Origin: Areca catechu
Lineage: Eukaryota; Streptophyta; Magnoliopsida; Arecales; Arecaceae
Reading direction: 5' to 3'
Length of the DNA stretch: 64,000 nt
Assembly: GCA_021397845.1 (NCBI GenBank)
Contig: CM038046.1
Span: forward strand, 58,856,021-58,920,020
The position numbers and the translations under genes were made by a program. Shown here piece by piece: positions 1-11,745 of this stretch (position 1 is the stretch's first letter; the number at the start of each line of letters is the position of its first letter). The notes beneath the pieces were generated by a model. It made no database searches. It was not told the DNA's origin and was given only the letters and a program-made list of their open reading frames with translations.

Positions 1-1490
1 TCGGCCTATCCGGACGTCGGGACCCATTGCTAGATGGTATCTTGTGCTGTTACTAAAAATGTTCCAGTGCTACCGTTTAGGTTTGAACCTATGAGGTCAC
101 ATGCCATAGAGGATTTCTTCCTGATCCGGAAGCCGATCAATGTTTGGGAATCATTTCAGTATTAAGGTCAAACAGTATGATTGAGCACACATTGAATTTT
201 TTTTGGTCAAATTGGTCTGATTTGGATCAACCAGGATTGTTTGGGTCAACCAGGAATTATTTCTGGTAGACCAAGACTGGACCCATTTTTCTTACTGATC
301 AGGTTTTGGTCGGACCAGGGTTTGTTGAACTGGTTTTTGGTTTTGTTGAACAGGTTTATTACATGGTTTGTTTACACCATTTTTTATCTCCCAATATTTT
401 TAAACCCAGCTTGATGTTTTGCTTGGTTTCCTCTGTACACGGTGTTTTCTTCCTTCTTCCCCTGCTCTTGCATATCCTGTTTCATCGATTGAATGTGATA
501 AGAACAGTTTGAAATTCGATTGCTGATTGGGATATTGATCCTTATCACCATGAAGGGGTCTCTCGGTATTTTATCTCCTGCACATCATTCCTTTCCTCGC
601 TCTCTGTTTTTCACGGTGAATTGCTTCTCATCCAGCCAGTGATTCCAGCAAACCAATCATGAGCCTATCCTTTTGTGTTTGGGTTTTATCTGAACTCTTC
701 CCACGGTATTTCCCTCCTTCACGTGTTTTCACCGTTTCTGATTTCTTGTTTTGGAAGGCCGCTTGCAGCAAGAGAAGAAGAAGCAGGCTGTGATATCGGT
801 AGATAGGAAGAATAGAGCATGCATGTAAGTGAGAGGGAGGAATAGGCCTTGCGATTTGAGAGGGGCTGAGAGCGTTCTGTGAGAGCGAGTTTTGGAAATG
901 AATTTCTCAATGCAGAAATTCGTGGAGCATCCCATGTCTTCCACCCCTGTTTTTGTTTTCTTGTGTGTGCTCAAGGTGGAGTTTGGGCAGTCTTAGAGAA
1001 GACTGTCTGTGAGTTTTCTTTTTGGGTTTTCCTTATTCCATATTGCCGTGACCTGTTGTTTTATTCCTGGAGGACTAGCATCCTTCCGGGAGTTGGATCA
1101 GTGAGAGCCCGCACGTGGATACTTTAGAGGGTGGATATTTGGACACCTCGAGAGATTGGATCGATCATCTCTTCTTCTTGCAGTTGCAAATCTGATTTGC
1201 TATTCAACGGTTGCCTTGATTTGCTGCTGATTTGTTTTGAAGATTACTGGAGTCGGCTTCTTCCTGCTTTGATCCAGAATTTTAGAACAAAAAGAAGCTC
1301 CTTAAGGTATGTTATTTACTTTTTGTTATCATGCATGCTTAGATCTAGATTTTATCATATTATTTATAATTATTGCACTTGACGTACATGCCTGTATATC
1401 TGTTTCATGCATCATGTTTATGTTAGATCCTGTGCATGAGTAGGTTTTTCCGTATGCATATTTAAAAAATCTTAATTATGCAATATTTAC
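1..1490 (+). mobile_element. Copia-type LTR fragment (N), cut by the window edge
   Basis: The first ~180 bases match the U3 of copia B (around 21800-21975) and, inverted, copia G (around 42700-42850). Shared blocks include the cctatccggacg stretch, the 'gtttaggtttgaacctatg' stretch and a gaatcattYcag anchor. The rest has the layout of an LTR but little direct similarity. A strong splice-donor-like AAG|GTATGT lies at 1304-1312, equivalent to the one in the U5 of B. No primer site follows, so this is a solo or truncated LTR whose left end is outside the window. The right limit of about 1490 is a guess. The short open frames here look incidental. Confidence 0.6.
201..350 (+). repeat. Diverged palindrome array, TGGTCNGACCA type
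   Basis: Several spaced copies of hyphenated palindromes such as TGGTCGGACCA (308-318), TGGTAGACCA and GGTCAACCAG lie just after the gaatcattYcag anchor. This is the LTR position at which copias B and G carry their own, different palindrome arrays. Copies are degenerate and the boundaries are approximate. Confidence 0.45.
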
Positions 1491-2627
1491 TCTCTAGTAT
1501 AGCGTGCCTAGGGTAGGCATCCGATATATTGGTTTCCTTTCACTGACATCCCTTTCTTCCATAGTTCTTGTTCTGTCTCTCAATAACTCCCTCCTCCGCC
1601 TCTTCTCTAGCTCCTCTCCCACTCCTGCTCTAAAATCTAAAAGGGCTCAAAGCCTCATTTATTTATCTCTCTAGGAGACTGACTTAGGCATTAGAGGGTC
1701 CACCACTGGGAACCCAACCCCAATGTGTCAGACTTTTTGGTTTTCTTTATCTTGTAGAACCGATTCCTAGCGATAGGATCCTACAAGGCCCGGATTTGTA
1801 CCAATAGCTACTCTTACTCTAGATATTTATCGAGTCGAGCCTAAGTCAGCACCATCTCCAGGAGATCTACACTAGATTCATGCTATAGGAAGGGTCTGTG
1901 GCCCACAAAACTTCATTAATGATTAGAGTTTGCCTTTGGTATCACCTTACTCTTAGTTCGCACTATGGCCAAGGTAAAATGAATCGTTGCATCTACCCTT
2001 GCTATTGCATTAGTAACCTTGGCCACCCCCTCTCCATTCCCACCTAACGAAGAAGAGGTGGGACACTAGCTGCTCTGCCTATCATTATCGAGCAGTTCCA
2101 ACAACTCTCTCAATAAGTCCATGTTGGGAAATGGTTGTGCAACGAAAGTTTGAATTTAAATTTTTTCATGTAATCAATATTAGAAAACAACTAAATCAAA
2201 TCCTAACGCTAATAGGACCACCTTTATAATTACAATTAAATATAAGGAGCAATACCTTTTTGCACAGGTAGAAATTCATTGCTATTGATATACATTGAAA
2301 TCTTCTTGATTCATCTAAAGCTACAATAACTGCAAATCATTCTTTAACCCTCTAATGTTTTTTTCAAATATCATAAGATATCCAAGTGAATGCCCTCCAA
2401 TGCTATTCCATATGGGAATGACTAAGGACTTCTTTCCTGAAACCTGAATGATTTAAAAATCATCAATAATCTATCTTTGGCATGAACGCATAAGGAGGAA
2501 CTAGGACTTATCTCTTCATTCACAAAATCCTAATAGGCACGAATTTCATTAAGTATGAGAAAAATTTCTCAATTCATAAAATTTCTTAGGACATGATGAC
2601 CTAAAGTGTCTCAACAATCTGGATCAC
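1491..2627. other. Unassigned repeat-like DNA, no gene seen
   Basis: I recognise no coding domain here. The stretch 2122-2616 starts TGTTGGGAAA and ends CTCAACA, the form of a small (~495 bp) LTR with inverted TGTTG/CAACA ends. However, the flanking five bases (gtcca and atctg) do not match, so a solo LTR is only a possibility. The gypsy LTR to its right is truncated at about 2628. Confidence 0.3.
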
Positions 2628-3292
2628 CTATCAGCTCTTCTCTTGGCCGATCATGATTTTTGCTTGTACTTTAGTGGAGTGGCTTGATTTGGGGGAGTGA
2701 AGGGTGGATGTTGTCTTGAAGAATCAAGGGATGCTCTTTTGACCTTCCTTGGCTGACCATGGTTCTTTGGAGAAAGGCTTGATAGGGAGAGTGGGATGGG
2801 GATGTTGTCTTCAAGAATCAAGGTGAGACTTGATAGGGCATCCACATGGCTTTGACTTTGAAGCTTCCATCTTCTCTTGGCTACCCAAGTGGCTTGGTGA
2901 TGTAGTGCTTCATCATACCAAGAGGTACTGATAAGGTGGTGCTCCATGAGCTGAGGTGGTGCTTTTACTTGGCGTGGAGAGAGGGCTTGACCTATCCACA
3001 ATTGGGTTTGACTTGAATGCCCACTTGTGGACCCAACTTCAAACAAGCTTGAGCCCAACTTCAAGTTGACTTGAGCTCGTGAACCAGTTCAGCTAATTAC
3101 AGGATTCATTGATCCTAACTTGACCAAATTGGCCAAGATACATGACTAAAACAAAAATTGAAACCAATTACATGAGTAAAAATTAAATTGCTCAGGCTTA
3201 AAGCCTTATTACAGGACCCAACAGATTAAAAGCCCTAGTCAGTGATCTATAGAGGGCTGAGGAGCCTCTGTCTAATCCTGGTGCCCGCACCA
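2628..3292 (-). repeat. Gypsy D 3' LTR, truncated
   Basis: This matches the inner half of the D 5' LTR (about 46745-47407), including the ggtgcccgca terminus. The LTR start on the minus strand is TGGTGCGGGCACC, ending at 3292, immediately after the purine-rich ccccgggagaa. Similarity stops at about 2628, so roughly 800 bases of the LTR are missing. Confidence 0.75.
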
Positions 3293-3780
3293 ATTCTCCC
3301 GGGGTGGGAGGAACTCGACCCTGTTGAGTAAGGGTTGACTTGGCTTTGGTGTTTCTCAAGAAGGTCAGGGTCAAGGTGCTGCAAGTCCTCTCGGGTAATC
3401 CATAAATCATCGGACTCTGGTTGGCCTTGCCAACGGATCAAGTAATGCTGATAGCTTCTGTCCTAGGTTGTCTGTTCTCTTCTCTCCAGTATAATTGGAT
3501 GTGGACACTTAGGGTCGGGTTCACTCTCAAAAGATAGATCAAGCCCAAATGGCTCGCTAGGTATGGTTGTTGGTTCCCTATACTCGATTAAGTCCGAGAT
3601 ATTGAAAGTTGAGCCAATGCCATAATCCGGGGGTAGCTCAAGCACATAGGCATTAGGGCCAACTCTCCTTATTACTCTAAAGGGGTAAGCTCCACGAGCA
3701 TGTAGTTTCTTAATGGTTCCTTGAGAAAACCATTCAGGCCTAAGCCTAATCATTATAGAATCCCTTATTTCAAATTCTTT
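3247..3780 (-). pseudogene. Gypsy D integrase C-terminus and chromodomain
   Basis: One minus-strand frame holds an integrase tail (RLRPEWFSQGTIKKLHARGA, then VGPNAYVLELP and STFNISDLIEY) followed, after an in-frame stop near 3462, by a chromodomain-like block (IRWQGQPESDDLWITREDLQ) and a SSHPGRIG tail that reads into the LTR. In gypsy chromoviruses this end of Pol guides integration into heterochromatin. The integrase catalytic core and reverse transcriptase that should precede it are absent. The preceding bases 3781-3916 are noncoding D sequence up to the A insertion. Confidence 0.8.
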
Positions 3781-3916
3781 GGCTTGGTTTTGGGAATCAG
3801 CTAAATTATTTCAAAATTAGTGCTTAATGCAGAACTCTAAAATGATGCAAAGTGCGTGCAGACTCAACTATGCATTCCTATTGAGAGGAGTTTTATTGGA
3901 CTCCTAGGGCCTAAAA

Positions 3917-5757
3917 TGATGGGGACATCAAGCAGATTCTAGCTAGTCCAGATCCCAGCCAGTCTAGAATAGATCTCGGTCCAGCCCAGCATGAATCCTA
4001 AAGACATCAGTTAGCATGGATATTGAAGATTTCAGCCAACACGAATCTTGATGGATTTTATGGGTGTACGAGGGATTTGGGATATCTCTGAATCGGAGAT
4101 AAGCTTATTTTTCTATTTTGATTGTTTTAACTTATCTTATCAGTATTTTGTTTCAATTGTTTAGAATTTAATTTGTTAGGATTAGATCTTGGATCCTTAC
4201 TTAAAGGATTGTAAACTTCTTTCGATGGTGATCAATATTTTTGGAAATTAAAAGAAAACCTCTCTCTTTCTTCGATCTCCTGCCTCCCTGCCCCTCTTCT
4301 ACTTCCCCTCTTCCCGGTTTTTCGTCTCTCTCCTCTCCCTCTCCTTTGTGTTTTCCCTCCCCATGTCTTCTTCTCCTTTCCCAAGCTAATCGACTGAAGT
4401 ATTACTCTATGACTCTCACCATCATCGTCACTACCGCTCCTCTACTTTCCGCCCACCATCATCGGCGAACAAAGTCAACATCCTCCACCGACCTAGTGCC
4501 GCTCATGAACCTTGCCGACACCCCATCTTTTGCCAAATCCGTTGTTGCAAAGTTTCTGCCAGCCCTTCCTTCATCGAATCCAGCATCATCGCCCTGAGCC
4601 AGTCAACATTAGGCTCCACCTACGACCACCGTCAAGCTCTGGAATCAAGCCCTCGCCACCTATTTCTTGTGCCACCGGACCTCCCTCCCTCCAGTCGGTC
4701 TCCTCCTACCGTCATCCGTGAAGCCTTCCTGCTCCATCGCCAGCAGTCGACGACGGGGAATCCACCGATTGCACCTGACCACATCCGATCCTCCCTCCAT
4801 TCACGATCGTCGTCTCTGCCCATGCAAGCCGTCTCCTTCCTCTATGGCCGAAGCTTCTCAGACTGGAGAGCCTCCACAGCCACCTAAGTCACCATTTCTT
4901 CATGCCTTCCATCCTAAACCGTAGGAATCCCTTGTGCCGCAAACCCCCATGCGATGCCTCCAGTCAGAACTCCTTCCTGTTGCCATCACTAGCCACCTCC
5001 ACTGTGACCACCGCCATCCGTTCTGCCATCTCTGCCCAACGCCGACACCAGTGAATCCCTCCATAAGCCCTCCTCTGGTTTTCTGCTGTTGATCCATGCA
5101 GAAGAAGTGGCTCAGCACGAACATGAAAGCAATTCACGTCCCTACTACCGATTTCAGAACTACACAAATCTCAAAGCAGTTTCGAAGATCTATGAAGCAC
5201 AGTTTCCAGAGAAGATAAAACTAGCTCATGGATCTCAGAGCATTGGGTTTAGTGGTTTCTATTTATTTTGTTTGATTTGGGATTGATAATATTATTTTTT
5301 TTGGTGATTCAGGTTCGACGGCTTCTGATCCACCTCGCTCGACAACTACTGGTCTGGGATTTTGACTACCTCTAGATGATCTCACTCTTCCAAAATTCAT
5401 GATATTCCATGTTTCGAGTGAGACCACTTTGATAACTTAATATAGATCTAATCAATTACTGGATTACTAAATGTCCTATCTTTTATTTAATTAGATCTAA
5501 TTTTATTGAAATTGGACGGTCCTAACTTAGTGGTCATTCCCTAACAATCAACGATCCAATATCTCAAATATTTTGACTGTGCATGCCAATCGGGTCAATT
5601 CCTAGATTGGATCTTGATTTGACTAGGATTATTTCTTAGTTTAAATTCTTAATTGCATTGATTATCTGCTAGTCTTTATCTTTAATTACTTCATTAATTA
5701 TTTCACCGATCTCATTAAGATCCCTAGGTCTAGGATTTATTGGTCCGTCCCACATTA
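3917..5757 (+). repeat. Gypsy A 5' LTR
   Basis: Pairs along its whole length with 24027-25874. It contains a very pyrimidine-rich block (4255-4400) and GC-rich stretches that leave incidental open frames on both strands. These frames are disrupted differently in the two LTR copies, so I do not call them genes. The primer site follows within 5 bases. Confidence 0.88.
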
Positions 5758-5761
5758 GTTT

Positions 5762-5773
5762 TGGTATCAGAGC
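5762..5773 (+). other. Gypsy A primer binding site
   Basis: TGGTATCAGAGC, complementary to the 3' end of plant initiator methionine tRNA, 4 bases after the 5' LTR. Confidence 0.85.
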
Positions 5774-5844
5774 AATAGATTATGTTAGGATCAATCTCAT
5801 TGAAGTATTTGTATTAAAATAAATTCAAAATTAAAATTAAAAAA

Positions 5845-5964
5845 AAAATCTTGTACATGACAACTAGGTCAGGAATCAAGTATCAATCAGAACCTTCAAA
5901 TTTTTTTTAAAAAAATCTTGTGCATGACAACTAGGTCAGGAATCAAGTATCAATCAGAACCTTC
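5845..5964 (+). repeat. 66-bp tandem duplication of the gag start
   Basis: Two copies (5845-5897 and 5911-5964) each include the gag start codon context and the first codons (MTTRSGIKYQSEPS). The first copy runs into a stop within a few codons, so it forms a short upstream ORF. The second continues into gag. Confidence 0.8.
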
Positions 5965-7336
5965 TTTCTTAAATAACAAAATGGATCCCAGTTTAGAAGC
6001 TACCCTTCAGGGAATCATTGGTAAACTTGAAGCAATTGATAGTAAGTTAGGATCTTTAGATGCAAGGGTAGGAACCCTTGAGGAGGAACAACTAGTGAAC
6101 ATAAATCACCATATTAGGAACTCTTCATCAAGAGTTACAGATCCTAGAGACCCTAGATATCGAAATGACTACCCGGGTTATGATGGTGGTCATACTCATA
6201 CCCTTCGACCTGATCCTAGGGATCGACATGATTATCCAGGTTTTGATGTAGGTAGTCATCAAACATTTCGACCTTATCGCAACCCAATTGATCAGGATGA
6301 ATGAATCATGAGAAGTGTTAAGGTTGATGCCCTGAGTTTCGTAGGTCGCCTGGACCCCAAAGAATACATTGACTAGGAAGCTGATATGGATCATTATTTC
6401 ACTTGGTATGACATGTCTGAGGATACGAAAGTTAGGTTTGCCCAAATGAGATTATTGGGTCAAGCCAAATTATATTGGCATAATGTCCAGAAATTAGCCA
6501 CTCATAGGAGACAGGACCCCATTGAAACATGGGATAAGATGAAGGATAAGCTTCGTGAGAAGTATCTTCCTGTATCTTAGCAACAGCGATTCCTGGACCA
6601 ATGGCAAAGGTTGACCCAGGGAACCAGATCTATAAATGATTACATTGATAAATTTGAGGAATATCTTATGCGATATAATGTGAATGAAGACCCGTCTGTC
6701 ACATTGTCCCAGTTTAGAGCTGGTCTGAGAGAGGATATTCAAAGAGAACTATTTATGAGAGAGATTTATAGTCTAGAGCAAGCATATCAATTAGCCCATG
6801 ACCATGAAAGATTTTAGAAGATGTCTATCACACATAGACCTGAACCTTCTAGACCAGAAATTTTAGGTCCAAGGCCTAGCATGAATCAAGCCCCAACTGG
6901 TCCACAACCTTACATGAGTCAGACTCCTGGTAGTCGACCCCCATCTGCAACCCCACCAATTAAGAGAGATAAGAAAGGAAAAGGGATTATAGGAGAGACT
7001 TCCCGAAGTATTAGCTATAAGATCCAATGCTTCAAGTGTAACAGAATAGGTCATGTGGCTAGTCAATGTCCATTTAGAAGATTGCATATAGGGGAACTTG
7101 AAGAACATGAAGATCTAGGTAATGTCCTTAAAGAGGAAGTCTACACTACTGACCCAGGATTAGCCAATGCCTTCGAAGAATATGACCATGAGGCTAGAGC
7201 TGAAGAACGATTAGGAGTGGTTAGGTGCGTATTGGCCCAACCCAAAAGTGGGGACTGGCACAGGATCACTATCTTTCATACCTTTATTGATCAAGGCGAT
7301 AAGATATGTAAGGTAATCATTGACAGTGGTAGTTGT
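5924..7336 (+). pseudogene. Gypsy A gag and start of protease
   Basis: One continuous frame from ATG 5924 with four in-frame stops (near 6302, 6376, 6578 and 6815) and no obvious frameshift. In order it holds an N-terminal coiled-coil-like region, the plant gypsy gag core (for example DHYFTWYDMSEDTKVRFAQM and DKFEEYLMRYNVNEDPSVTL), a basic linker, a complete CCHC zinc knuckle (CFKCNRIGHVASQC, about 7030-7070) and the start of a retroviral-type aspartic protease (VIIDSGSC). Copia B is inserted exactly inside that protease motif, and the protease resumes at 23022. Some of the stops fit C-to-T transitions typical of methylated repeats. Confidence 0.85.
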
Positions 7337-7818
7337 TGTTAGGAATTGTATCCCAAAGCCAATCTTTTAGGCTGTAGATGGTTGTACTATTTGTATATAA
7401 ATTTTGATATAAATAAAAGTTATTTTTTGATTATTTATCACAGGTGCATTTTCCTTAATTTAAACTCTTTTGTGATGATGTCCTTTGAGCTACCTTGTAT
7501 GCGATGTAGAGAGGATGCATCGTGTAGTTCATAAATTAGTTCACGACCAAAGGATACACTATTTCGGGATGATGGTGTATCGAGAGTAGGTCGTTGATGT
7601 CATATTTATTGGTTGTCCTCTTAACCAAGCAACATGGAGATGCTGGTATAACTTCGGGTGTTGTGTTTGATACTTCATTGAATATGACTCTCATGCGAGA
7701 TTCTCTTGCTATCGAAGAGAAGTCTTGCATTAGAATGTGGACATGAATTATTTCTTTGACTTGAGATCACTATGGCAGCTTGCAAACAACTCACTATGCT
7801 TAGGCACCGGACTACTCA
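7337..7818 (+). repeat. Copia B 5' LTR, first part (before C)
   Basis: Matches the start of the 3' LTR at 21028-21507. Broken at 7818 by element C and resumed at 13678. The two parts total 1969 bp against 1989 bp for the 3' LTR. Confidence 0.88.
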
Positions 7819-8062
7819 TGTTGACTATAGTCTTGATTTTGATGATTGACAAAATGTTTAAGTATATATGAGTACTAATTATATTTTAAGTGTGTTTATC
7901 AGATCTCAGTACTCATCCATGTTGAATGAAGAAATGCTTGTTTTTTAGTTGAAGAAAGTCCTTAAACTAATGGAAAATCAAGTTATAAGGACTTTGGAAC
8001 ATAAGGAAGACTTGGAAGGACTTAAAGTTTAATTTTGAAGAAGTTTCAATACTAGCACAACC

Positions 8063-8303
8063 AAGTGTCGACATCTGAAGATCAAGTGTTGACACTTGCA
8101 GGATCAAGTGCTGACACTTGCAGGATCAAGTGCTGACACTTGCAGAACCAAGTGCTGACACTTGCAGAACTGAGTGAACCAAGTGCTGACACTTGCAGAA
8201 CCAAGTGTCGACACCTATGAACCAAGTGTCGACACTTGGAGGTCAAGTGTCGACACTTGGAGGTCAAGTGTCGACACTTGGAGGTCAAGTGTCGACACTT
8301 GAC
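8063..8303 (+). repeat. U3 palindrome array, GTGTCGACAC type
   Basis: About eleven units built on the 16-base palindrome CAAGTGTCGACACTTG, spaced about 21-22 bp (two helical turns), with variants such as GTGCTGACAC and GTGTTGACAC. It ends about 105 bp upstream of the TATA box. Being palindromic, it reads as the open frame MTSKCRHL... on the minus strand, which is not a gene. Confidence 0.92.
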
Positions 8304-8407
8304 TTTAATGGCTAGTTTTCAAAAGCTGTAGAACTTCTCCAACTTGCTTCAAACGACCATATCTTCATCTCCAATGGTCATAAATGGTCATCTATGGTTT
8401 GGAGAGC

Positions 8408-8415
8408 TATATAAA
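8408..8415 (+). promoter_or_regulatory. Copia C 5' LTR TATA box
   Basis: TATATAAA, conserved at the matching place (12888) in the 3' LTR. Confidence 0.7.
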
Positions 8416-9194
8416 CATCAAAAATCAAATGGGAAAGCAATCCTTTGGTGAGTTTCTTGAATATTCTTAAAGAATTCAAGAGTTAATTAATTCAAAGCCT
8501 TCAAGCTTCTAAGTTTCAAAGAGAGCATTCAAAGTCTACATCTACAAGCATCAATCAAAGGCTTCATCAACTTGAAGATAAGATCTTCATCGACATTTAA
8601 GGGCTTCAAAGAGATATTTGCTTTATTTTAGAAAGCTTTTATTGTATTCATTTATACTTGCTCTTACATTATTTTACTTGAGATTTTTGGTGAGCCTTGA
8701 AAAACCAAAGAGATTTATGGTAAGTCTTGAAAATCAAAGTGGTTGTTGGTGAGCCTTGAAACCAACTAGGGTTTTACTTGTGAGCCCGAAGCCAAAATAA
8801 TTTGTTTAGGTTCTTGGTTATCCCGTAAAACCAAGGGTGGTTGTTGGTGAGCCTTGAAACCAACTAGGGTTTGACTTGTGAGCCCGAAGACAAAACAAGT
8901 TGTAAAGGTTATTGGTGAGCCTAAGTTATAAAACCAAACTTAGTAAAATTCCCAAGGGTGGCTTTGGGAGTGGATGTAGGTGCTTGGTTGGCACCGAACC
9001 ACTATAAACCTTTGTGTTTGTGTGATTATTCTCCTTGTGCTTTTATTTCTTTATTTTCGCTGTATTTATTTGAAAAACACAAGCACTTGAATTGCATGAG
9101 CACATACTTGCTTTAGTTCATATTTTAAGTAGTACAAAAGTTTTATAAAACCTAATTCACCCCCCCTCTTGGGTTGCCTACTTGAGCCTACAAT

Positions 9195-9206
9195 TGGTAT
9201 CAGAGC
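9195..9206 (+). other. Copia C primer binding site
   Basis: TGGTATCAGAGC, two bases after the 5' LTR end. Confidence 0.88.
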
Positions 9207-9248
9207 AGGTGCTCTGTTTGAAAATCTAACGATTTGAAGCTAAAGTTC

Positions 9249-10560
9249 ATGGTAACACTTGTAGGTATTAGTGTTAGATCACCATTTTTCAATGGCACAA
9301 ATTACACATTTTGGAAAACTCACATGTGTATTTATATTCAATCTATTTGTTATCATCTTTGAAAAATTATTGTTAGTGGTCCTCATATTTCTTCTATTTT
9401 GGTTAATGGCATTTCCATTCCAAAGCTCGAAGAGGATTGGAATGAATATAACATTAAGCAAACTGAACTCAATGCTAAAGCAATGAACTTGCTTTATTGT
9501 GCATTGGACTTAAATGAATTTAATAGAATCTCATCATGCACATCGGCAAAGAAAATATGGGACACACTTGAAGTTACTTTTGTGGGTACTCTTCAAGTGA
9601 AGAATAGTAAAATTAATTTACTTGTACATTCTTTTGAAATTTTTGAAATGATGCATTATGAATCTATATCTGACATGTTTACTAGATTCATGACTATTAT
9701 TAATGAATTAAAAAATCTTGGTAAAATCTATACTAACGCTGATTTGGTGAACAAAATTCTTAGATCTTTGCCAATATCATGGGATCCAAAGGTGACGGGG
9801 ATCCAAGAAGCTAAAGATGTAGAAACCTTACCTTTGGAGGAGCTTATCGGTACACTCATGACCTATGAGTTGAACTTATGACAAAAGATAGTGGATGCTG
9901 ATGTAGAGAAGAAGATAATGTCCTTCAAGGCCAAAAAGGAATTCAAGACAATGATGGCAACTTGGAGCAATAGCAAAGATTCAAGTTTGGATGTTGAAGT
10001 TGCCCATCTTTGTTTCATGGCAAATGAGAAAAAGATATGTGCTGAAAATGATTATAATTTTATCTTTGATGAATTATATGATGCATCTAATGATCTTGTG
10101 CATGAATATAAATTGCTAAAAATTGAGTACAAGAAATTAAATAAGCATGTAGATTCATTTTCTCTTGACAACACCAATCTTGCAAATAAAAATGATGATT
10201 TAAATGCCAAGATCGATGTTTTAAAAAATGAAAACAATATTTTTTCTAAAGAAAAAGAATTTTTAGAAAAAGAAAATGATGTTTTGAAAGAGAAATATTT
10301 TGATTAAAGAAAAGAAGCAAAAACTTTTTAAGAATTTCTCTATTCCTGCTTCTTTCAATTTATCTTATAAATGTGGTTTTAATGCTTATCCTTCTAGATT
10401 AAGAAAAGTTTGGGTTCCAAAAGGAACGATAATTACAAATCATAAAGGATCCAAGAAAGTTGGGTACCAAAAATGTCCACTTAGTTTGTTTTGCAGGAAT
10501 GTCTTGCAGCCCAACATGAAGAAAGGAAGTTCTTGAAAAGTGGCTGTACAATATAATTTG
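9249..10560 (+). pseudogene. Copia C gag with protease stub
   Basis: From ATG 9249 one frame gives a plant copia gag: RSPFFNGTNYTFWKTHM, then FNRISSCTSAKKIWDTLEVT and LRSLPISWDPKVTGIQEAKD. A stop in the early part sits at a position that is normally tryptophan (near 9360), and another follows ELNL (9879). After it the frame continues with a KKEFKTMMATWSNSKDSS block and a Glu/Lys-rich coiled-coil region (about 10040-10300). A frameshift then leads to the KVWVPKGT repeat typical of the region before the protease, and a decayed protease active-site stub (KSGCT instead of DSGCT) near 10540. No integrase, reverse transcriptase or RNase H follows. Confidence 0.8.
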
Positions 10561-10679
10561 AAGAAGTGGACGAGCTATATTTTGGACTAAATGGTAAAAG
10601 GAAGGACTATGTATATTGGTAAATTCTAAACATCTCCTTCCATAATTAAAAATGTAGTTAAATTTTTATTACATCAATT

Positions 10680-11040
10680 ACTTTGAAAAATTATTTAAAA
10701 TAGTTAATTAGAATCAAGTTTGGACTTGTCGTCATTGGCTATGATCATGAACTTTTTGGTGTTGATGAATTTCATACTATCATGATTAAACTTATGATTG
10801 TAAGACCTTCACTTGATTTTGATTAATGTATCTTAAATTATTTCTTGAAAAATACTTTTAAAGATGTATATTGATTTGAAAAATATTTTAATTGATTAAT
10901 TAGAATCAAGCTTAGACTAATAGTCATTTGTTGTGATCATGAGCATTTTGATGCTGATGGATTTCATGCTCTCATGATTTCAACTTATGATTATTAGACT
11001 TTTACTTGATTTTGATTAATATAGTTTTTCAATTACTTCA
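10680..11040 (+). repeat. Tandem duplication, 192-bp period
   Basis: Two diverged copies that share ttaattagaatcaag and the later acttgattttgattaat, with starts offset by 192 bp (10704 and 10896). Confidence 0.7.
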
Positions 11041-11619
11041 AGTGAAATGTTACGATTTATGTGTTTTAATGTTTGACATCTATGCTTAATCTAGAAATGA
11101 TTTAGATTAAGTATAGAACTAGTAGTTAAGGGTTACATTTCAAAAGAAGGTATGCATATTGATAAACCTTGCTATAGTAGCTACACTTGCTATTAAATTA
11201 CTTCTAGCATTTGTGTGGATATCAAATCATTTTAAATGAATTTGAAATCATGCTAAAAATTTAAATGATCTATCATTTGTATTTTGAAAATCATGAATAT
11301 CTTGAAAAATTCAAATCTTTGATTTCAGACTTAAAATTTATGTTCATATCTTAAAATTGTCTGAAATTATGTTGCATGTGCTTTCTGTTCTTATTCCTCA
11401 AATGAATGCATATTTTTAAGGAAGAATAACATTTAGGAGGAGCATCCAAATATTTGTTATCATATATGATGCTTTGAATATCTTGCTTGATATCATGCTT
11501 TACTCATATCTCTCTAATACTCTTCTCCTTATTTTCAATCTAATTCTTTGAGAGGAGTTACATTCATATGGTATCATATTCTATTAGTATCAAAATTTAT
11601 TTTTAAAAGAATTCCTAGT

Positions 11620-11745
11620 AACATTTGGATTGGGTTAGTCACCATGGCCGTCCGGTCATAGGAGCTAAGTAGGGTTTAAAGACCCTCTCTTTCCATTCAC
11701 TGGGGTCTCTTATGACGTGTTGGGGTGATGCTGTGACCTTATCCC
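11620..11745 (+). ncRNA. Leader hairpin module HP1, displaced copy
   Basis: Shares the catggccgtccggtcatagg block with the PBS-proximal leaders of B, G and D. CATAGGAG (11659) can pair with CTCTTATG (11707). An inner AGGGT/ACCCT stem encloses TTAAAG, where B has ATGGT/ACCAT around the same loop. In C the module lies far from the primer site. Confidence 0.55.

Larger units (their letters stand above)
7819..9192 (+). repeat. Copia C 5' LTR
   Basis: Full-length pair of 12297-13672. It holds a palindrome array (8063-8303), a TATA box (8408), and downstream a GGTGAGCC-rich stretch (8690-8930) with repeated ttggtgagccttgaaacca units. It ends ctaca two bases before the primer site. Confidence 0.9.

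Noticed and set aside
719..1382. Small genes in fragment N
   Set aside because: Short frames on both strands with no start context, domain or homologous frame in related LTRs.
4241..5124. Several open frames in the GC-rich part of the A 5' LTR (and 24351-25290 in the 3' LTR) as a captured host gene
   Set aside because: Both LTR copies have the frames broken at different places, composition is Pro/Ser/Leu from pyrimidine tracts, and no domain is recognisable.
8063..8303. Regular spaced repeats resembling a CRISPR array
   Set aside because: The units are palindromes in plant retrotransposon LTRs, spacers are only a few bases and similar to each other, and no cas genes exist.
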